Source: an uncultured Clostridia bacterium (GTDB lineage Bacteria; Bacillota; Clostridia; Christensenellales; UBA1242). From it: a stretch of 64,000 nt of DNA. Made by a program: the position numbers and the translations under genes. Shown one piece after another: positions 41,336 through 51,262 of the stretch; position 1 is the first letter of the stretch, and the number at the start of each line of letters is the position of its first letter. The stretch lies in assembly GCA_947627545.1 (NCBI GenBank), contig CANQWK010000004.1, positions 1 through 64,000 on the forward strand. The letters run 5' to 3'. The notes under the pieces are model-generated. The model was not told where the DNA came from. It saw only the letters and a program-made list of their open reading frames with translations, and did not search any database.

Positions 41336-42868
41336 ATGTTAGCAAAAATTTTATCTTTTGGTTTAAATGGAATAACTGGCTATCCGGTTACAATAGAAGT
41401 AGATATAAATGCAGGTTTGCCTGGCTATGATGTCGTTGGCTTAGCAGATGTCGCTATTAAAGAAAGCAAAAGCAGGGTTAAGGCCGCAATTAAAAATAGC
41501 GGATATAGCTATCCAATTAATAAAGTTGTAATTAATTTAGCGCCGGCGGATACAAAAAAAGAAGGTAGTATGTACGACCTTCCTATTGCACTAGGCATAT
41601 TGCTTTGTGAAGGAAAATTGAAACAGGAAAAGTTAAATAATTACATAATTTTGGGCGAGTTGAGTTTAGATGGTCAGGTGCGAAAACTTAATGGAATAAT
41701 GCCAATGATTATAAGTGCTAAACAAATAGGTTTTAGCAAATTTATAATTCCACAACAGAATGCAACTGAAGCCTCGTTCGTAGACGGAATTGAAGTTTAT
41801 GCAGTTGAAAATTTAAAACAAGTTGTAGATTATTTTAACGGAGAAATTGAAATAAATAAGTTAGATAACAAAAGCTTTGAAACTGTTGTAAAGGAACATA
41901 ATTTTAAGCACGATTTTGCTTATGTAAAAGGTCAAGCAAGTGCGAAAAGGGCAATGGAAATAGCCGCAGCAGGTGGTCATAACATTTTATTAATAGGTCC
42001 ACCAGGAGCAGGTAAAACCATGCTTGCAAAATGTTTTTCATCTATATTGCCAGACCTAACGTTTGAAGAAAGCTTAGAAGTAACAAAAATTCATAGCGTT
42101 GCCGGAATTTTAGATTCTAAACAAGGTATAGTTGTTGAACGCCCATTTAGAAGTCCACATCATAGCTCATCGCTAGTTGCTTTAACAGGTGGAGGTCAAA
42201 AAGCAAAGCCAGGTGAAGTAAGTTTAGCACATAACGGCGTTTTATTTTTAGACGAAATGCCTGAATATGCTCGTAGCACAATTGAAACCTTGCGTCAACC
42301 AATGGAAGATGGTTATATAACCGTTGCACGCAACGCACAAACAATTCAATATCCTGCCAATTTTATATTAGTTGCCAGCATGAACCCTTGTCCATGCGGA
42401 TATTACGGCAGTTCAACACACGAATGTAAATGTTCACCAACGGCTATACATAAATATCTTTCAAAAATAAGTGGTCCATTATTAGACCGCATAGATTTGC
42501 ATATTGAAGTTGATAGTGTCCAATTTGAAGATTTAAATGATTTAAAAATGGAAGAACCTAGTGCAAAAATAAAGGAAAGGGTTAACCACGCTAGAGATAT
42601 TCAATTAAAAAGATTTAAAGGCTCAGGAATATATTCTAACTCAAAAATGGATGAAAAGGAATTTAAAAAATATTGCGTGCTAGATAAAACATGTACCGAT
42701 TTAATAGAATATGCTTTTAAAAAATTTAATTTATCGGCTCGAGCATATAATAGAATTTTAAAGGTTGCTCGCACAATTGCAGATTTAGACGGCAAAGAAA
42801 ACATAGAGAAACAGCATATATTAGAGGCAATACAATACAGAACATTAGATAAAAAATACACAGTATAA
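41336..42868 (+). CDS. comM: YifB/ComM family Mg-chelatase-like AAA+ helicase
   Basis: A 510-residue hexameric AAA+ protein. The N-terminal lon-protease-like S5 domain (residues 1-about 170, GLPGYDVVGLADVAIKESKSRVKAAI and INLAPADTKKEGSMYDLPIA) precedes the ATPase: GPPGAGKTMLAK near 220, Walker B LFLDEMPEY near 304, and the C-terminal Mg_chelatase domain with CPCGYYG. ComM promotes branch migration during natural transformation in Vibrio. dprA follows, also a transformation gene. The mRNA looks leaderless. Confidence 0.96.
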   Translation: MLAKILSFGLNGITGYPVTIEVDINAGLPGYDVVGLADVAIKESKSRVKAAIKNSGYSYPINKVVINLAPADTKKEGSMYDLPIALGILLCEGKLKQEKLNNYIILGELSLDGQVRKLNGIMPMIISAKQIGFSKFIIPQQNATEASFVDGIEVYAVENLKQVVDYFNGEIEINKLDNKSFETVVKEHNFKHDFAYVKGQASAKRAMEIAAAGGHNILLIGPPGAGKTMLAKCFSSILPDLTFEESLEVTKIHSVAGILDSKQGIVVERPFRSPHHSSSLVALTGGGQKAKPGEVSLAHNGVLFLDEMPEYARSTIETLRQPMEDGYITVARNAQTIQYPANFILVASMNPCPCGYYGSSTHECKCSPTAIHKYLSKISGPLLDRIDLHIEVDSVQFEDLNDLKMEEPSAKIKERVNHARDIQLKRFKGSGIYSNSKMDEKEFKKYCVLDKTCTDLIEYAFKKFNLSARAYNRILKVARTIADLDGKENIEKQHILEAIQYRTLDKKYTV

Positions 42869-42920
42869 AGTAGTGGTAATATTTATTTGCTTATAAAATA
42901 AAAATAAAAAAAGGTTAATT

Positions 42921-44000
42921 ATGACAATTGAAGAAAGAAACATAATTTGGCTAGATTTATTTAGCTTTTTAGGTTATCAAAAGAAAATAAAAATTTTAAG
43001 TTTATTTGATAAAAATCAAGATATCAAAAAGTATTTTTTATCTAACATTAAACTAAAAGAAATTTTAACTGACAGTGAATTTATTCAAATGTCTAATTTT
43101 TTAGATGATAATTATCTTGATGCCCAAATAGAAAAATTTATTAAAAATGGCATTTCTATGATAACTTTATCTAACCCTAATTACCCTGCACTATTAAAGG
43201 AAATAGACACTCCGCCGCTGTGCTTATATTGTAAAGGAAACCTTCAACTTTTAAATTCAATTTGCATAGGAATTGTTGGAACAAGAAAACCAAGTGATTA
43301 TGGTATAGTGGTAACAAAGCAGTTTTCAAAAGAACTTGCTTCGTGCGGAGTTACAATAGTATCAGGCTTGGCGGTTGGTGTTGACACAATTGCACATAAA
43401 GCAGCGTTAGATGAAAACGGCAGCACAATAGCAGTTTTGGCAGGTGGGCTTTTTCATATCTATCCATCAATAAATATTGGTTTAGCAAGAAAGTTGGAAG
43501 AAAACAATTTAATTATAAGTGAAAACACCCCTGATGCAATGCCACAAACATATTATTTCCCAATGAGAAACCGCATAATAGCAGGCTTATCAAAAGGCGT
43601 GTTAATAACCGAAGCAGGTGAGAAAAGTGGTTCTTTAATAACAGCAAACTATGCGTTAGATTATAACCGAGAAATCTTTGTTGTTCCAGGTAGAATAAAT
43701 TCTCCAACTTCGGCAGGAACAAATAATTTTATTAATGAATATTTAACATCTTTTACCTTAAACAGCCAAAAAATTCTTGATTTTTTGCATTTAACAAAAG
43801 AAAACCAAAAAAATTCAGCCGTTCAACTTGACATTCGTGAGCAAATTATTATAAATTATATAGCGGCAGAACAAAGAACATTTCAAGAGATTTGCGACTA
43901 TACTCATCTTCCTGTAAATGAACTAAATGCAACATTGCTTAATCTTGAAATGGAAGGTTTAATAACCAAACTTGCCAATAATAGTTATATAAAATCTTAG
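42921..44000 (+). CDS. dprA: DNA processing protein DprA
   Basis: A 359-residue protein that loads RecA on incoming single-stranded DNA. The Rossmann core has IGIVGTRKPSDYG (near 113), VSGLAVGVDTIAHKAAL (near 147) and NRIIAGLSKGVLITEAGEKSGSL (near 215). The C-terminal winged-helix DML1-like domain is present. The AAAAAGG site before ATG is moderate. Competence genes beyond comM and dprA are not in the window, so transformability is open. Confidence 0.96.
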   Translation: MTIEERNIIWLDLFSFLGYQKKIKILSLFDKNQDIKKYFLSNIKLKEILTDSEFIQMSNFLDDNYLDAQIEKFIKNGISMITLSNPNYPALLKEIDTPPLCLYCKGNLQLLNSICIGIVGTRKPSDYGIVVTKQFSKELASCGVTIVSGLAVGVDTIAHKAALDENGSTIAVLAGGLFHIYPSINIGLARKLEENNLIISENTPDAMPQTYYFPMRNRIIAGLSKGVLITEAGEKSGSLITANYALDYNREIFVVPGRINSPTSAGTNNFINEYLTSFTLNSQKILDFLHLTKENQKNSAVQLDIREQIIINYIAAEQRTFQEICDYTHLPVNELNATLLNLEMEGLITKLANNSYIKS

Positions 44001-44008
44001 GAGAAAAA

Positions 44009-44656
44009 ATGACAAAGGTTGTAATTTTTGATTTTGACGGCACATTAACAATAGACAATAATGTTTGGTATAAAATTTGGAAAGAATTAAATATGTTAGA
44101 CATTGACGATTATCTTTACAGAAAATATAAAAGCAATGAATTTTCTTATGATGAGTGGGTAGAACAAGCATTTAATTATTTTATAAAAGGCAAATTGAAT
44201 ATTAAAACAATAAATAAAGTTGCAAAAGAAACAAAATTAATAAATAATTTAAATGAAACATTTAACATTTTAAAATCGAAAAATATAAAGATTTATATTT
44301 TATCTGGCGGAATAAAAAATGTTATAGATTTAGTTTTAAAACAATCTAAAAATTGCATTGAAAAAATAGAAGCACATAAGTTAATTTTTAACAATTTTGG
44401 CAATCTTACAAATTTTGAAAACCCTGACCACAATTTGCGAGATAAACAGGAATATATTAAAAGAGTAATAAATCAATTAAACATTAAAGCAAATGAACTT
44501 TTATTTGTTGGAAATGATTGGAACGATGAAACCGCTTGTAAAACAGGTTGCCGAACATTATGTATAAATGCGGAGGAAACAGACGAAAACAACACAACTA
44601 TTTGGCATAATCATTTAAAAACAAACAATTTGTTAGATATAATGCAATATGTTTAA
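44009..44656 (+). CDS. HAD-superfamily hydrolase
   Basis: A 215-residue phosphatase-like protein. Motif I FDFDGTLT (residues 6-13, nucleophile Asp and acid/base Asp), motif II LSGG (about 95), a Lys in a KxHK segment and motif IV GNDWNDETACKTG are present. The cap resembles subfamily IB phosphoserine-phosphatase-like proteins. Substrate is unknown. AGGAG precedes the ATG, 8 nt after dprA, so it shares that transcript; its place between dprA and topA is not a conserved arrangement. Confidence 0.88.
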   Translation: MTKVVIFDFDGTLTIDNNVWYKIWKELNMLDIDDYLYRKYKSNEFSYDEWVEQAFNYFIKGKLNIKTINKVAKETKLINNLNETFNILKSKNIKIYILSGGIKNVIDLVLKQSKNCIEKIEAHKLIFNNFGNLTNFENPDHNLRDKQEYIKRVINQLNIKANELLFVGNDWNDETACKTGCRTLCINAEETDENNTTIWHNHLKTNNLLDIMQYV

Positions 44657-44768
44657 TTTAAAGAGGTCTAAAATTAATAAATGTTTGCGTTATAGGTATT
44701 TGCGTAAATTAAAAGTTAATATTATGTAAAAAATTATTAAAATAAAAAATACAAAGTTAAAGGAAATT

Positions 44769-46847
44769 ATGAAATTAGTTTTTATAGAAGGACCAGGTAA
44801 AAAAGATTCAATAAAAAAATATTTAGGTGCAGAATATATTGTTTTTCCAACAAAAGGCCATGTTAGAGATTTGCCTCAAAAATCATTTGCAATAGATTTA
44901 AACAATAATTATGAGCCTACCTATGAAATAATACCAAATAAAAAATCAACGGTAGCCGAACTTAAAAAATTAGCGGAAAAGGCTGATGCAATTTATTTGG
45001 CAAGCGACCCAGATAGAGAAGGAGAGGCTATTGCATGGCATTTGGCAACAATCTTAAATTTAGATAAAGATGCCTTGGTACGTACCGCTTTTAATGAAAT
45101 TAGTAAAAAAGCAGTTAATGAAAGTATCAAAAATCCAAAACCTATCAATTTAGATTTAGTTAATGCTCAACAAGGCAGGCGAGTGTTAGATAGAATTATG
45201 GGCTATAAATTAAGCCCACTTCTTTCAAAAAAAATTCATGCCAATTTAAGTGCTGGTAGAGTTCAATCCGTAACTCTAAAACTTGTTGTAGATAGAGAAA
45301 AAGCAATTAAATCTTTTGTGCCACAAGAATATTGGAATGTTACAGCCGAACTAGAAAAAGATAAACAAAAATTTAAGGCGGATTTAATTCAGTTTAAAGA
45401 TAAAAAACTAGAAATTCACTCTAAAGCAGAAGTTGATGAAGCCCTAAAAGTAATAGAAAATGCCGAATATAAAGTAAGTTCAGTTAAAAGGCAAATTGCC
45501 TATTCTAAACCGCCTGCACCTTACATTACAAGTAGTTTGCAGCAAGATGCACTTTCAAAATTAAAATTTTCTTTGGCAACCTACACAAAAACTGCACAGT
45601 CTCTTTATGAAGGTGTTATGATAGCTGGCGAAGGTAAAACTGCGCTTGTAACTTATATTCGTACCGATAGTACTCGCGTTAGTGTAGATGCACAATTTAT
45701 GGCAAAAGAATATATTGTAGAAAAATTTGGCAGCCAATATCATCCAGGCAAATTTAACGAATTTAGCACAAAGCAGAATGCTCAGGACGCGCACGAAGCC
45801 ATAAGGCCAATTAGTTTAAAATATACTCCTGAATATTTAAACGGAAAAATAGACGAGCAATATTTAAAACTTTACACATTAATTTTTAACCGATTTGTTG
45901 CTAGTCAAATGAGCTGGGCACAATATGATAGTTTGCAAGTTGACATATTAGCAAACGATTATAAATTTCGTTCGTCTGGCAAAGCCTTGATATTTGATGG
46001 CTATACAAAATTAATAAAGCCGCAAGAAGAAGATAAAAACGGAATAAATATTCCATCGCTTGCCGAAAACGATGTTGTAACAAAAAACAAAATTAAAACC
46101 GAACAAAAATTTACTAAACCGCCAACTCGATTTACTGCTGCTACATTAACTCATGAAATGGAAGTGCAAGGCATTGGCAGACCTTCAACTTATGCAAACA
46201 CAATAAGCACTTTATTTAATAGAGAATATATAAAAACTGAAAAAAATTATTTAATTCCAACCGATTTAGGCGTGCAAGTAACCGATTATCTAGAAGAATA
46301 TTTTAAGCAGGCAATGGATATAAAATTTACTGCCGATATGGAAAAAGAACTAGATGATGTGGAACTTGGCAAAGTAAAGTGGCAAGATATTGTAGATAGG
46401 TTTTATAAAGATTTTAGCCAACAACTTGAATTTGCAAGTAAACAATCTGGCATAATTTTGCAAAAATCTGAACCTGAATTAAGCGACATTACATGCGATA
46501 AATGTGGGGCAATGATGGTTTATAGAGAAGGCAAATTTGGACGTTTTCTTGCTTGTTCAAATTATCCAAAATGTAAAAACACAAAAAATTTAAATGAAGT
46601 AAAAAATCAAGTGCAAGAAAAAGGTATATGTCCAAAATGCGGTGGAGTTGTAAGTGCAAAATATTCCAAAAAGGGCAAATTGTTCTTTGGTTGCGAAAAT
46701 TATCCTAAATGCGATTATGTTTCTTGGAATTTACCACTAACTGAAAAATGCCCAAAATGTAACGCTAATTTATTTAAACGCTTTACACCAAAAACTCAAA
46801 CAATATTTTGCCAAACAAAAGGTTGCAATTATGTTAAAAAAGATTAA
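44769..46847 (+). CDS. topA: DNA topoisomerase I
   Basis: A 692-residue type IA topoisomerase relaxing negative supercoils. TOPRIM begins VFIEGPGKKDSIKKYLG rather than the usual VESPAKAKTI, keeping Glu and Lys but otherwise divergent; TKGHVRDLP and ASDPDREGEAIAWHL follow. LSAGRVQSVTL and the active-site TYIRTDSTRVS (Tyr near 295) are intact. Three C-terminal zinc fingers follow from about residue 575 (CDKCGAMM, CPKCGGVV, CPKCNANL). AAAGGA precedes the ATG. Its end overlaps trmFO by 17 nt. Confidence 0.97.
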   Translation: MKLVFIEGPGKKDSIKKYLGAEYIVFPTKGHVRDLPQKSFAIDLNNNYEPTYEIIPNKKSTVAELKKLAEKADAIYLASDPDREGEAIAWHLATILNLDKDALVRTAFNEISKKAVNESIKNPKPINLDLVNAQQGRRVLDRIMGYKLSPLLSKKIHANLSAGRVQSVTLKLVVDREKAIKSFVPQEYWNVTAELEKDKQKFKADLIQFKDKKLEIHSKAEVDEALKVIENAEYKVSSVKRQIAYSKPPAPYITSSLQQDALSKLKFSLATYTKTAQSLYEGVMIAGEGKTALVTYIRTDSTRVSVDAQFMAKEYIVEKFGSQYHPGKFNEFSTKQNAQDAHEAIRPISLKYTPEYLNGKIDEQYLKLYTLIFNRFVASQMSWAQYDSLQVDILANDYKFRSSGKALIFDGYTKLIKPQEEDKNGINIPSLAENDVVTKNKIKTEQKFTKPPTRFTAATLTHEMEVQGIGRPSTYANTISTLFNREYIKTEKNYLIPTDLGVQVTDYLEEYFKQAMDIKFTADMEKELDDVELGKVKWQDIVDRFYKDFSQQLEFASKQSGIILQKSEPELSDITCDKCGAMMVYREGKFGRFLACSNYPKCKNTKNLNEVKNQVQEKGICPKCGGVVSAKYSKKGKLFFGCENYPKCDYVSWNLPLTEKCPKCNANLFKRFTPKTQTIFCQTKGCNYVKKD

Positions 46848-48135
46848 CGTTATAGGCGCAGGTTTAGCAGGTAGTGAATGTGCGTTATATTTGGCAAACA
46901 AGGGTTATATTGTAAATTTATACGATATAAAATCCAAGCAATTTACACCTGCTCATCATAACCCTAATTACGCAGAAATTGTTTGCAGTAATTCTTTTAA
47001 AAGTAATGATAATACCACAGCATCCGGTGTATTTAAACAGGAACTTACTCTACTAAAAAGCATTTTGCTAAAAACTGCCTATGAGAATAGCGTTCCGGCT
47101 GGACAGGCTTTAGCAGTTGATAGAGATGCATTTTCGGCTGAAATTACACAAAAAATAAAACAAAATAAAAACATTGTTTTGCATACTGAAAATGTTCAAA
47201 ATTTTGAACCAGATGCCATAACGGTTGTTGCAACAGGCCCATTAACAACACCGGAAATGTGTAAGGCTTTAAAAGAAAAAATAGGCGAAAATTTTTTATA
47301 TTTTTACGATGCCGCTTCTCCAATTATATCTGCCGAAAGCATAAATATGAACATATCATTTTTAGGTTCACGATATAACAAAGGCGATGCCGATTACATC
47401 AATTGTCCTATGAATAAAGAGCAATATTTAAACTTTTACAATGAATTAATAAATGCTAAAAGGGTACAATTGCATAATTTTGAAAAGAAAAACATTTTTG
47501 AAAGTTGCATGCCAATAGAAATTTTGGCAGAACGAGGCGTAGATGCTATAAGATTTGGTCCATTAAAGCCAGTGGGAATAGAAAATCCTAATAATTTTAA
47601 ACCTTATGCCGTTGTTCAGTTGAGAAAAGAAAATAAATATGCTACAATGTATAATATGGTTGGGTTTCAAACAAACTTAACTTTTGCAGAACAAAAGCGT
47701 GTTTTTAGCCTAATTCCAGGGCTAGAAAATGCCGAATTCTTGCGTTACGGCGTTATGCACACAAACAATTTTATAAACTTTCCTAAATGTCTAGATGTTT
47801 ATTCAAGGCTAAAAATTGACAATAATATATTTATAGCTGGTCAATTAAGTGGAGTTGAAGGTTATGTAGAAAGCATTGCAAGTGGGCTATATTGTGGAAT
47901 AAATGTTGCAAGAATGTTAGAAAATAAACCTCTTGTAAGTTTTAGTGCAGACACAATAATTGGTGGAATGTATAATTATCTTGTAAATGCAAATCAGGCA
48001 TATTTTCAGCCAATTAACGCAAATTTTGGGGTGTTAAATCCAATTGAAGAGAAAAACAAAGCTGAAAGATATAACAAATTTAGGCTTCGTTCAATTGAAA
48101 GCATTAAGGAAACATTAAAATTAATAGAAAGTTAG
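46831..48135 (+). CDS. trmFO: Methylenetetrahydrofolate-tRNA uracil-5-methyltransferase TrmFO
   Basis: A 434-residue flavoenzyme forming m5U54 in the tRNA T loop. FAD-binding VIGAGLAGSECALYLA at residues 6-21, the SNSFKSND block (near 52), the GPLKPVGIEN segment and the QLSGVEGYVESIASG C-terminal FAD motif identify it. The start lies within topA, with AAAAGG upstream. Operon topA-trmFO-hslV-hslU is that of Bacillus, but xerC is missing. Confidence 0.96.
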   Translation: MLKKINVIGAGLAGSECALYLANKGYIVNLYDIKSKQFTPAHHNPNYAEIVCSNSFKSNDNTTASGVFKQELTLLKSILLKTAYENSVPAGQALAVDRDAFSAEITQKIKQNKNIVLHTENVQNFEPDAITVVATGPLTTPEMCKALKEKIGENFLYFYDAASPIISAESINMNISFLGSRYNKGDADYINCPMNKEQYLNFYNELINAKRVQLHNFEKKNIFESCMPIEILAERGVDAIRFGPLKPVGIENPNNFKPYAVVQLRKENKYATMYNMVGFQTNLTFAEQKRVFSLIPGLENAEFLRYGVMHTNNFINFPKCLDVYSRLKIDNNIFIAGQLSGVEGYVESIASGLYCGINVARMLENKPLVSFSADTIIGGMYNYLVNANQAYFQPINANFGVLNPIEEKNKAERYNKFRLRSIESIKETLKLIES

Positions 48136-48153
48136 ATAGTTAAAGGAGAAAAA

Positions 48154-48687
48154 ATGGAACAATTTAAAGGAACAACCATTGTGGCTGTAAAAAAAGACGG
48201 AAAAACTGTTATTGCAGGCGATGGTCAAGTAACAATGGGTCAAAGTGTTATTTTTAAAAGTAAAACACATAAAGTTCGCCGCTTGTTTAACGATAAAGTT
48301 GTTGTAGGTTTTGCTGGCGGAACTGCCGATGCATTCTTTATGTGCGAAGAATTTGAAAAAATGCTAAACAAATACAGCGGAAGTTTAATGCGTAGTGCAG
48401 TTGAATATGCTAAAAACATTCGTAGCGCGGGGCATAATAACGCCGAAGCGTTGATGATTGTTGCAGATAAAACAACTTTGTTAATTTTGTCTTGCATGGG
48501 AGATGTTATTGAGCCAGATGATGGCGTTTGTGCAATAGGAAGCGGTGGTAATTTTGCACTTTCTGCTGCAAGGGCATTAATTCAAAACACAAATTTATCT
48601 GCAAAAGATATAGCAATAAAATCGTTAGAAATTGCCAGCGATATATGTGTTTATACAAACAAAAACTTTGTTGTGGAGGAAGTGTAG
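48154..48687 (+). CDS. hslV: ATP-dependent protease subunit HslV (ClpQ)
   Basis: A 177-residue proteasome-like peptidase. MEQFKGTTIVAVKKDGKTVIAGDGQVTMGQ gives the N-terminal Thr nucleophile after removal of a short propeptide (Thr7 or Thr8), with Lys and GFAGGTADAF of the beta fold. It forms the HslUV protease with the next gene. AAAGGAG precedes the ATG. The stop adjoins hslU. The region AKNIRSAGHNNAEALMIVAD is a little unlike other members. Confidence 0.95.
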   Translation: MEQFKGTTIVAVKKDGKTVIAGDGQVTMGQSVIFKSKTHKVRRLFNDKVVVGFAGGTADAFFMCEEFEKMLNKYSGSLMRSAVEYAKNIRSAGHNNAEALMIVADKTTLLILSCMGDVIEPDDGVCAIGSGGNFALSAARALIQNTNLSAKDIAIKSLEIASDICVYTNKNFVVEEV

Positions 48688-48688
48688 T

Positions 48689-49996
48689 ATGATGACTTGT
48701 AACGAAATTGTTAAAAATTTAGATAATTACATTATTGGTCAAGCCGAAGCAAAGCGTGCGGTTGCAATAGCGTTAAGAAATAGATATAGACGCAGCAAAC
48801 TTCCAAAAGAATTAAAGGACGAAATTACACCTAAAAACATTATTTTAAAAGGTCCAACAGGCGTAGGCAAAACAGAAATTGCACGAAGGCTAGCAAAACT
48901 TGTAAATGCACCATTTATAAAAGTTGAAGCTACAAAATATACCGAAGTTGGCTATGTTGGCCGAGATGTTGAAAGCATGGTGCGAGATTTAGTTGAAGCG
49001 TCAGTTAGAATTGTTAGAAACGAACAAACCGAAAAAATAAAAGATAAAGCGAGCGTAGTTGTAGATAAAAAAATAACCGATATTTTATATCCTATAAAAA
49101 AAGCCACCAAATCAGATGATATGGACACAGAATTGTTTAGGCAACAATTTTATGAAAACTATAAAAAGGGCGTTTATGATAAAGAACCAATAGATATTGA
49201 TGTAAAAGAGCAGCCAAAACAAATGAATTTACTTGATGGCGTTGGGGCAGAAATTAACATTGGTCAAATTATGGGCGGTTTTATTAAAACTCCTAGAAAA
49301 ATGAAGAAAATGACTGTTGAACGTGCAAGAGAAATTTTGTTAGATGAAGAATGCGAAAAATTAATTGACCCAGACAATCTTAACAAAGAAGCAATTTTTA
49401 GAGCCGAGCAAGAAGGCATAATTTTCATTGACGAAATAGATAAAATTGCTGCAAAGAAAAACAACGGACAAGACGTTTCACGTGAAGGTGTACAAAGAGA
49501 TATTTTGCCAATAGTTGAAGGAAGCGTAGTAAACACAAAATATGGTCCTGTTCATACTGACTATATACTATTTATTGCAGCTGGAGCATTCCACATTTCA
49601 AGCGTTAGCGACCTAATTCCTGAACTTCAAGGGCGTTTTCCAATTCAAGTTGAGTTGCATAGTTTAGATAAAGAAGATTTTAAAAAGATATTAACCATAC
49701 CTCAAAACGCAATAACAACACAATATGCTGAACTTTTAAAAGTGGACAATATTGAACTTGAATTTACTGAAGAAGCAATAGATACAATTGCTGAACTTGC
49801 GGTTGATGAAAATGAAACAAATGAAAATATTGGTGCAAGAAGGTTGCAAACTATTATGGAAAGTTTGCTAGAAGATATTTCATTTAACGCTAGCGATAAT
49901 AATCCGCTAACAAAGGTTAAAATAGATAAACCTTTTGTAACAAATGCAATGAAAGAGCTTATTCATACTCATGACTTTAAAAAGTATGTTTTATAG
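48689..49996 (+). CDS. hslU: ATP-dependent protease ATPase subunit HslU (ClpY)
   Basis: A 435-residue AAA+ unfoldase partner of HslV. Starts MMTCNEIVKNLDNYIIGQAEAK; Walker A LKGPTGVGKTEIAR near 55, an I domain at about 110-235, Walker B FIDEIDKIA near 252, and the GARRLQTIMESLLEDISF sensor. I start at 48689 because GGAGG is nine bases upstream; an in-frame ATG 57 nt further upstream lies inside hslV. Length is normal. codY, next in Bacillus, is absent. Confidence 0.95.
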   Translation: MMTCNEIVKNLDNYIIGQAEAKRAVAIALRNRYRRSKLPKELKDEITPKNIILKGPTGVGKTEIARRLAKLVNAPFIKVEATKYTEVGYVGRDVESMVRDLVEASVRIVRNEQTEKIKDKASVVVDKKITDILYPIKKATKSDDMDTELFRQQFYENYKKGVYDKEPIDIDVKEQPKQMNLLDGVGAEINIGQIMGGFIKTPRKMKKMTVERAREILLDEECEKLIDPDNLNKEAIFRAEQEGIIFIDEIDKIAAKKNNGQDVSREGVQRDILPIVEGSVVNTKYGPVHTDYILFIAAGAFHISSVSDLIPELQGRFPIQVELHSLDKEDFKKILTIPQNAITTQYAELLKVDNIELEFTEEAIDTIAELAVDENETNENIGARRLQTIMESLLEDISFNASDNNPLTKVKIDKPFVTNAMKELIHTHDFKKYVL

Positions 49997-49999
49997 GTT

Positions 50000-50728
50000 A
50001 TGAAAACTAAATACGATTATTTAAATAGATTTGCTCAAATGTTAACTGAAACTCAGTTAAATAATATTTTTCAATGTAAAATTATTCTATTTGGTGCTGG
50101 TGGAGTTGGTGGAGCAGTTGCTCATTTTTTGGTGCGCTCAGGCATTCAAAATTTAGATGTTGTTGATTTTGATAAAATTGATGTAACTAACATTAATCGC
50201 CAACTTATAGCAAATCAAAATAATGTTGGCAAATTAAAGGTTGACGAGTTAAAAAATCAACTTTTAAGCATTAATCCAAATTTAAACATAAATGTTTTTG
50301 CAATAAAATATTCAAAAGAAAATCAAAATGAAATAAACCTTTCAAATTACGATATTATAATAGATTGTATAGATGATGTTCAGGCAAAAAAATTACTTAT
50401 AATTAATTCTCAAATGGCAAATAAATATATTCTTTGTGCAACAGGTGCAGGCAACCGATACAAACAAAATCCGCATTTCGAAGTAACTGACATATTTAAA
50501 ACAAGTTATGACCCACTTGCAAAAATTCTTAGAAAATTTTGTACAGAGCAAAGAATAAAAAAATTAGATGTATGCTATACTAAACAAGAGTTAAATTTAA
50601 AAAAAATAACTAATTTTGATAATTTTTCAAAAAAAACTTGCAACACAATCGGCAGTGTGGTATACTATCCTATAAGTATGGCATGTACAATTTGCGCCTA
50701 TATTATAAATAAAATAATTAAGGATTAA
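50000..50728 (+). CDS. tcdA: tRNA threonylcarbamoyladenosine dehydratase TcdA-like
   Basis: A 242-residue ThiF/E1-like enzyme. It has LFGAGGVGGAVAHFLVRSG (ATP site near 30), DVVDFDKIDVTNINRQ, the adenylation Asp and KSYDPLAKILRK-type block (YDPLAKILRKF) typical of TcdA, which cyclises t6A37 of tRNA to ct6A. A different ThiF-family function is possible. Start is four bases after hslU stop, with weak TAGG upstream, so coupled translation is likely. C-terminal GSVVYYPISMACTICAYI is an hydrophobic helix typical for the family. Confidence 0.88.
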   Translation: MKTKYDYLNRFAQMLTETQLNNIFQCKIILFGAGGVGGAVAHFLVRSGIQNLDVVDFDKIDVTNINRQLIANQNNVGKLKVDELKNQLLSINPNLNINVFAIKYSKENQNEINLSNYDIIIDCIDDVQAKKLLIINSQMANKYILCATGAGNRYKQNPHFEVTDIFKTSYDPLAKILRKFCTEQRIKKLDVCYTKQELNLKKITNFDNFSKKTCNTIGSVVYYPISMACTICAYIINKIIKD

Positions 50729-50806
50729 ATTTTGTAAAATGCATAAGTCGTTTTTAGAATAATTTAAAGAATAATTTTGAATAGAGCTTTGAAAGGAGAA
50801 TTAAAT

Positions 50807-51118
50807 ATGATTGAATTAAACAATAAAAATTTTGAAGAAACAATTGCTGGTAAAGATTTAATTGTGGTAGATTTTTTTGCAACATGGTGCATGCCTTGCA
50901 GAATGTTAAAACCTATACTTGAAAAAGTTGAAAAAGCAGTTCCTTCTGCAAAATTTTGCTGTTTAGATATAGATAGAAGTGAAGAAATTGCTAAAAATTA
51001 TCGTATTTTTAGCGTTCCAACCTTGGTTTGTTTTAAAGAAGGCAAGGTTGTTGACACTCTTGTTGGTTTAAATTCTTTCGATGAAGTGCTAGAATTTGTA
51101 ACTCGTTGCGGCGCGTAA
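50807..51118 (+). CDS. trxA: Thioredoxin, WCMPC active site
   Basis: A 103-residue thioredoxin fold protein, reducing disulfides in the cytoplasm. The active site reads FFATWCMPCRMLKP (near 24-37) where WCGPC is usual; the cis-Pro loop VPTLVCFKEGK is intact. I start at ATG 50807 with AAAGGAG upstream; an in-frame ATG at 50777 adds ten residues without a site. A terminator follows. Not part of a visible thioredoxin reductase pair. Confidence 0.93.
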   Translation: MIELNNKNFEETIAGKDLIVVDFFATWCMPCRMLKPILEKVEKAVPSAKFCCLDIDRSEEIAKNYRIFSVPTLVCFKEGKVVDTLVGLNSFDEVLEFVTRCGA

Positions 51119-51151
51119 ATAACATTAAAATTAACCTTAAATCGTTAAAAT

Positions 51152-51180
51152 AAAGTGGCAAAAATAATGCCATTTTTTTA
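51152..51180 (+). terminator. Terminator after trxA
   Basis: TGGCA (51156-51160) and TGCCA (51168-51172), 7-nt loop, followed by seven T. Confidence 0.85.
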
Positions 51181-51215
51181 TTTTTATAAAAAATGCTCAA
51201 AATTTTAAATAGATA

Positions 51216-51244
51216 TTGACAAATTTTTGCAATTATGTTAAAAT
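51216..51244 (+). promoter_or_regulatory. Promoter of the cysteine desulfurase gene
   Basis: TTGACA (51216-51221), 17-nt spacer, TAAAAT (51239-51244). Predicted start near 51251 leaves a short leader with GGAG. Confidence 0.75.
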
Positions 51245-51262
51245 AATTATGGAGAGTATTTT

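Noticed and set aside
48154..49996. HslUV plus neighbours as a phage or defence module
   Set aside because: The order topA-trmFO-hslV-hslU is a core Firmicute arrangement.
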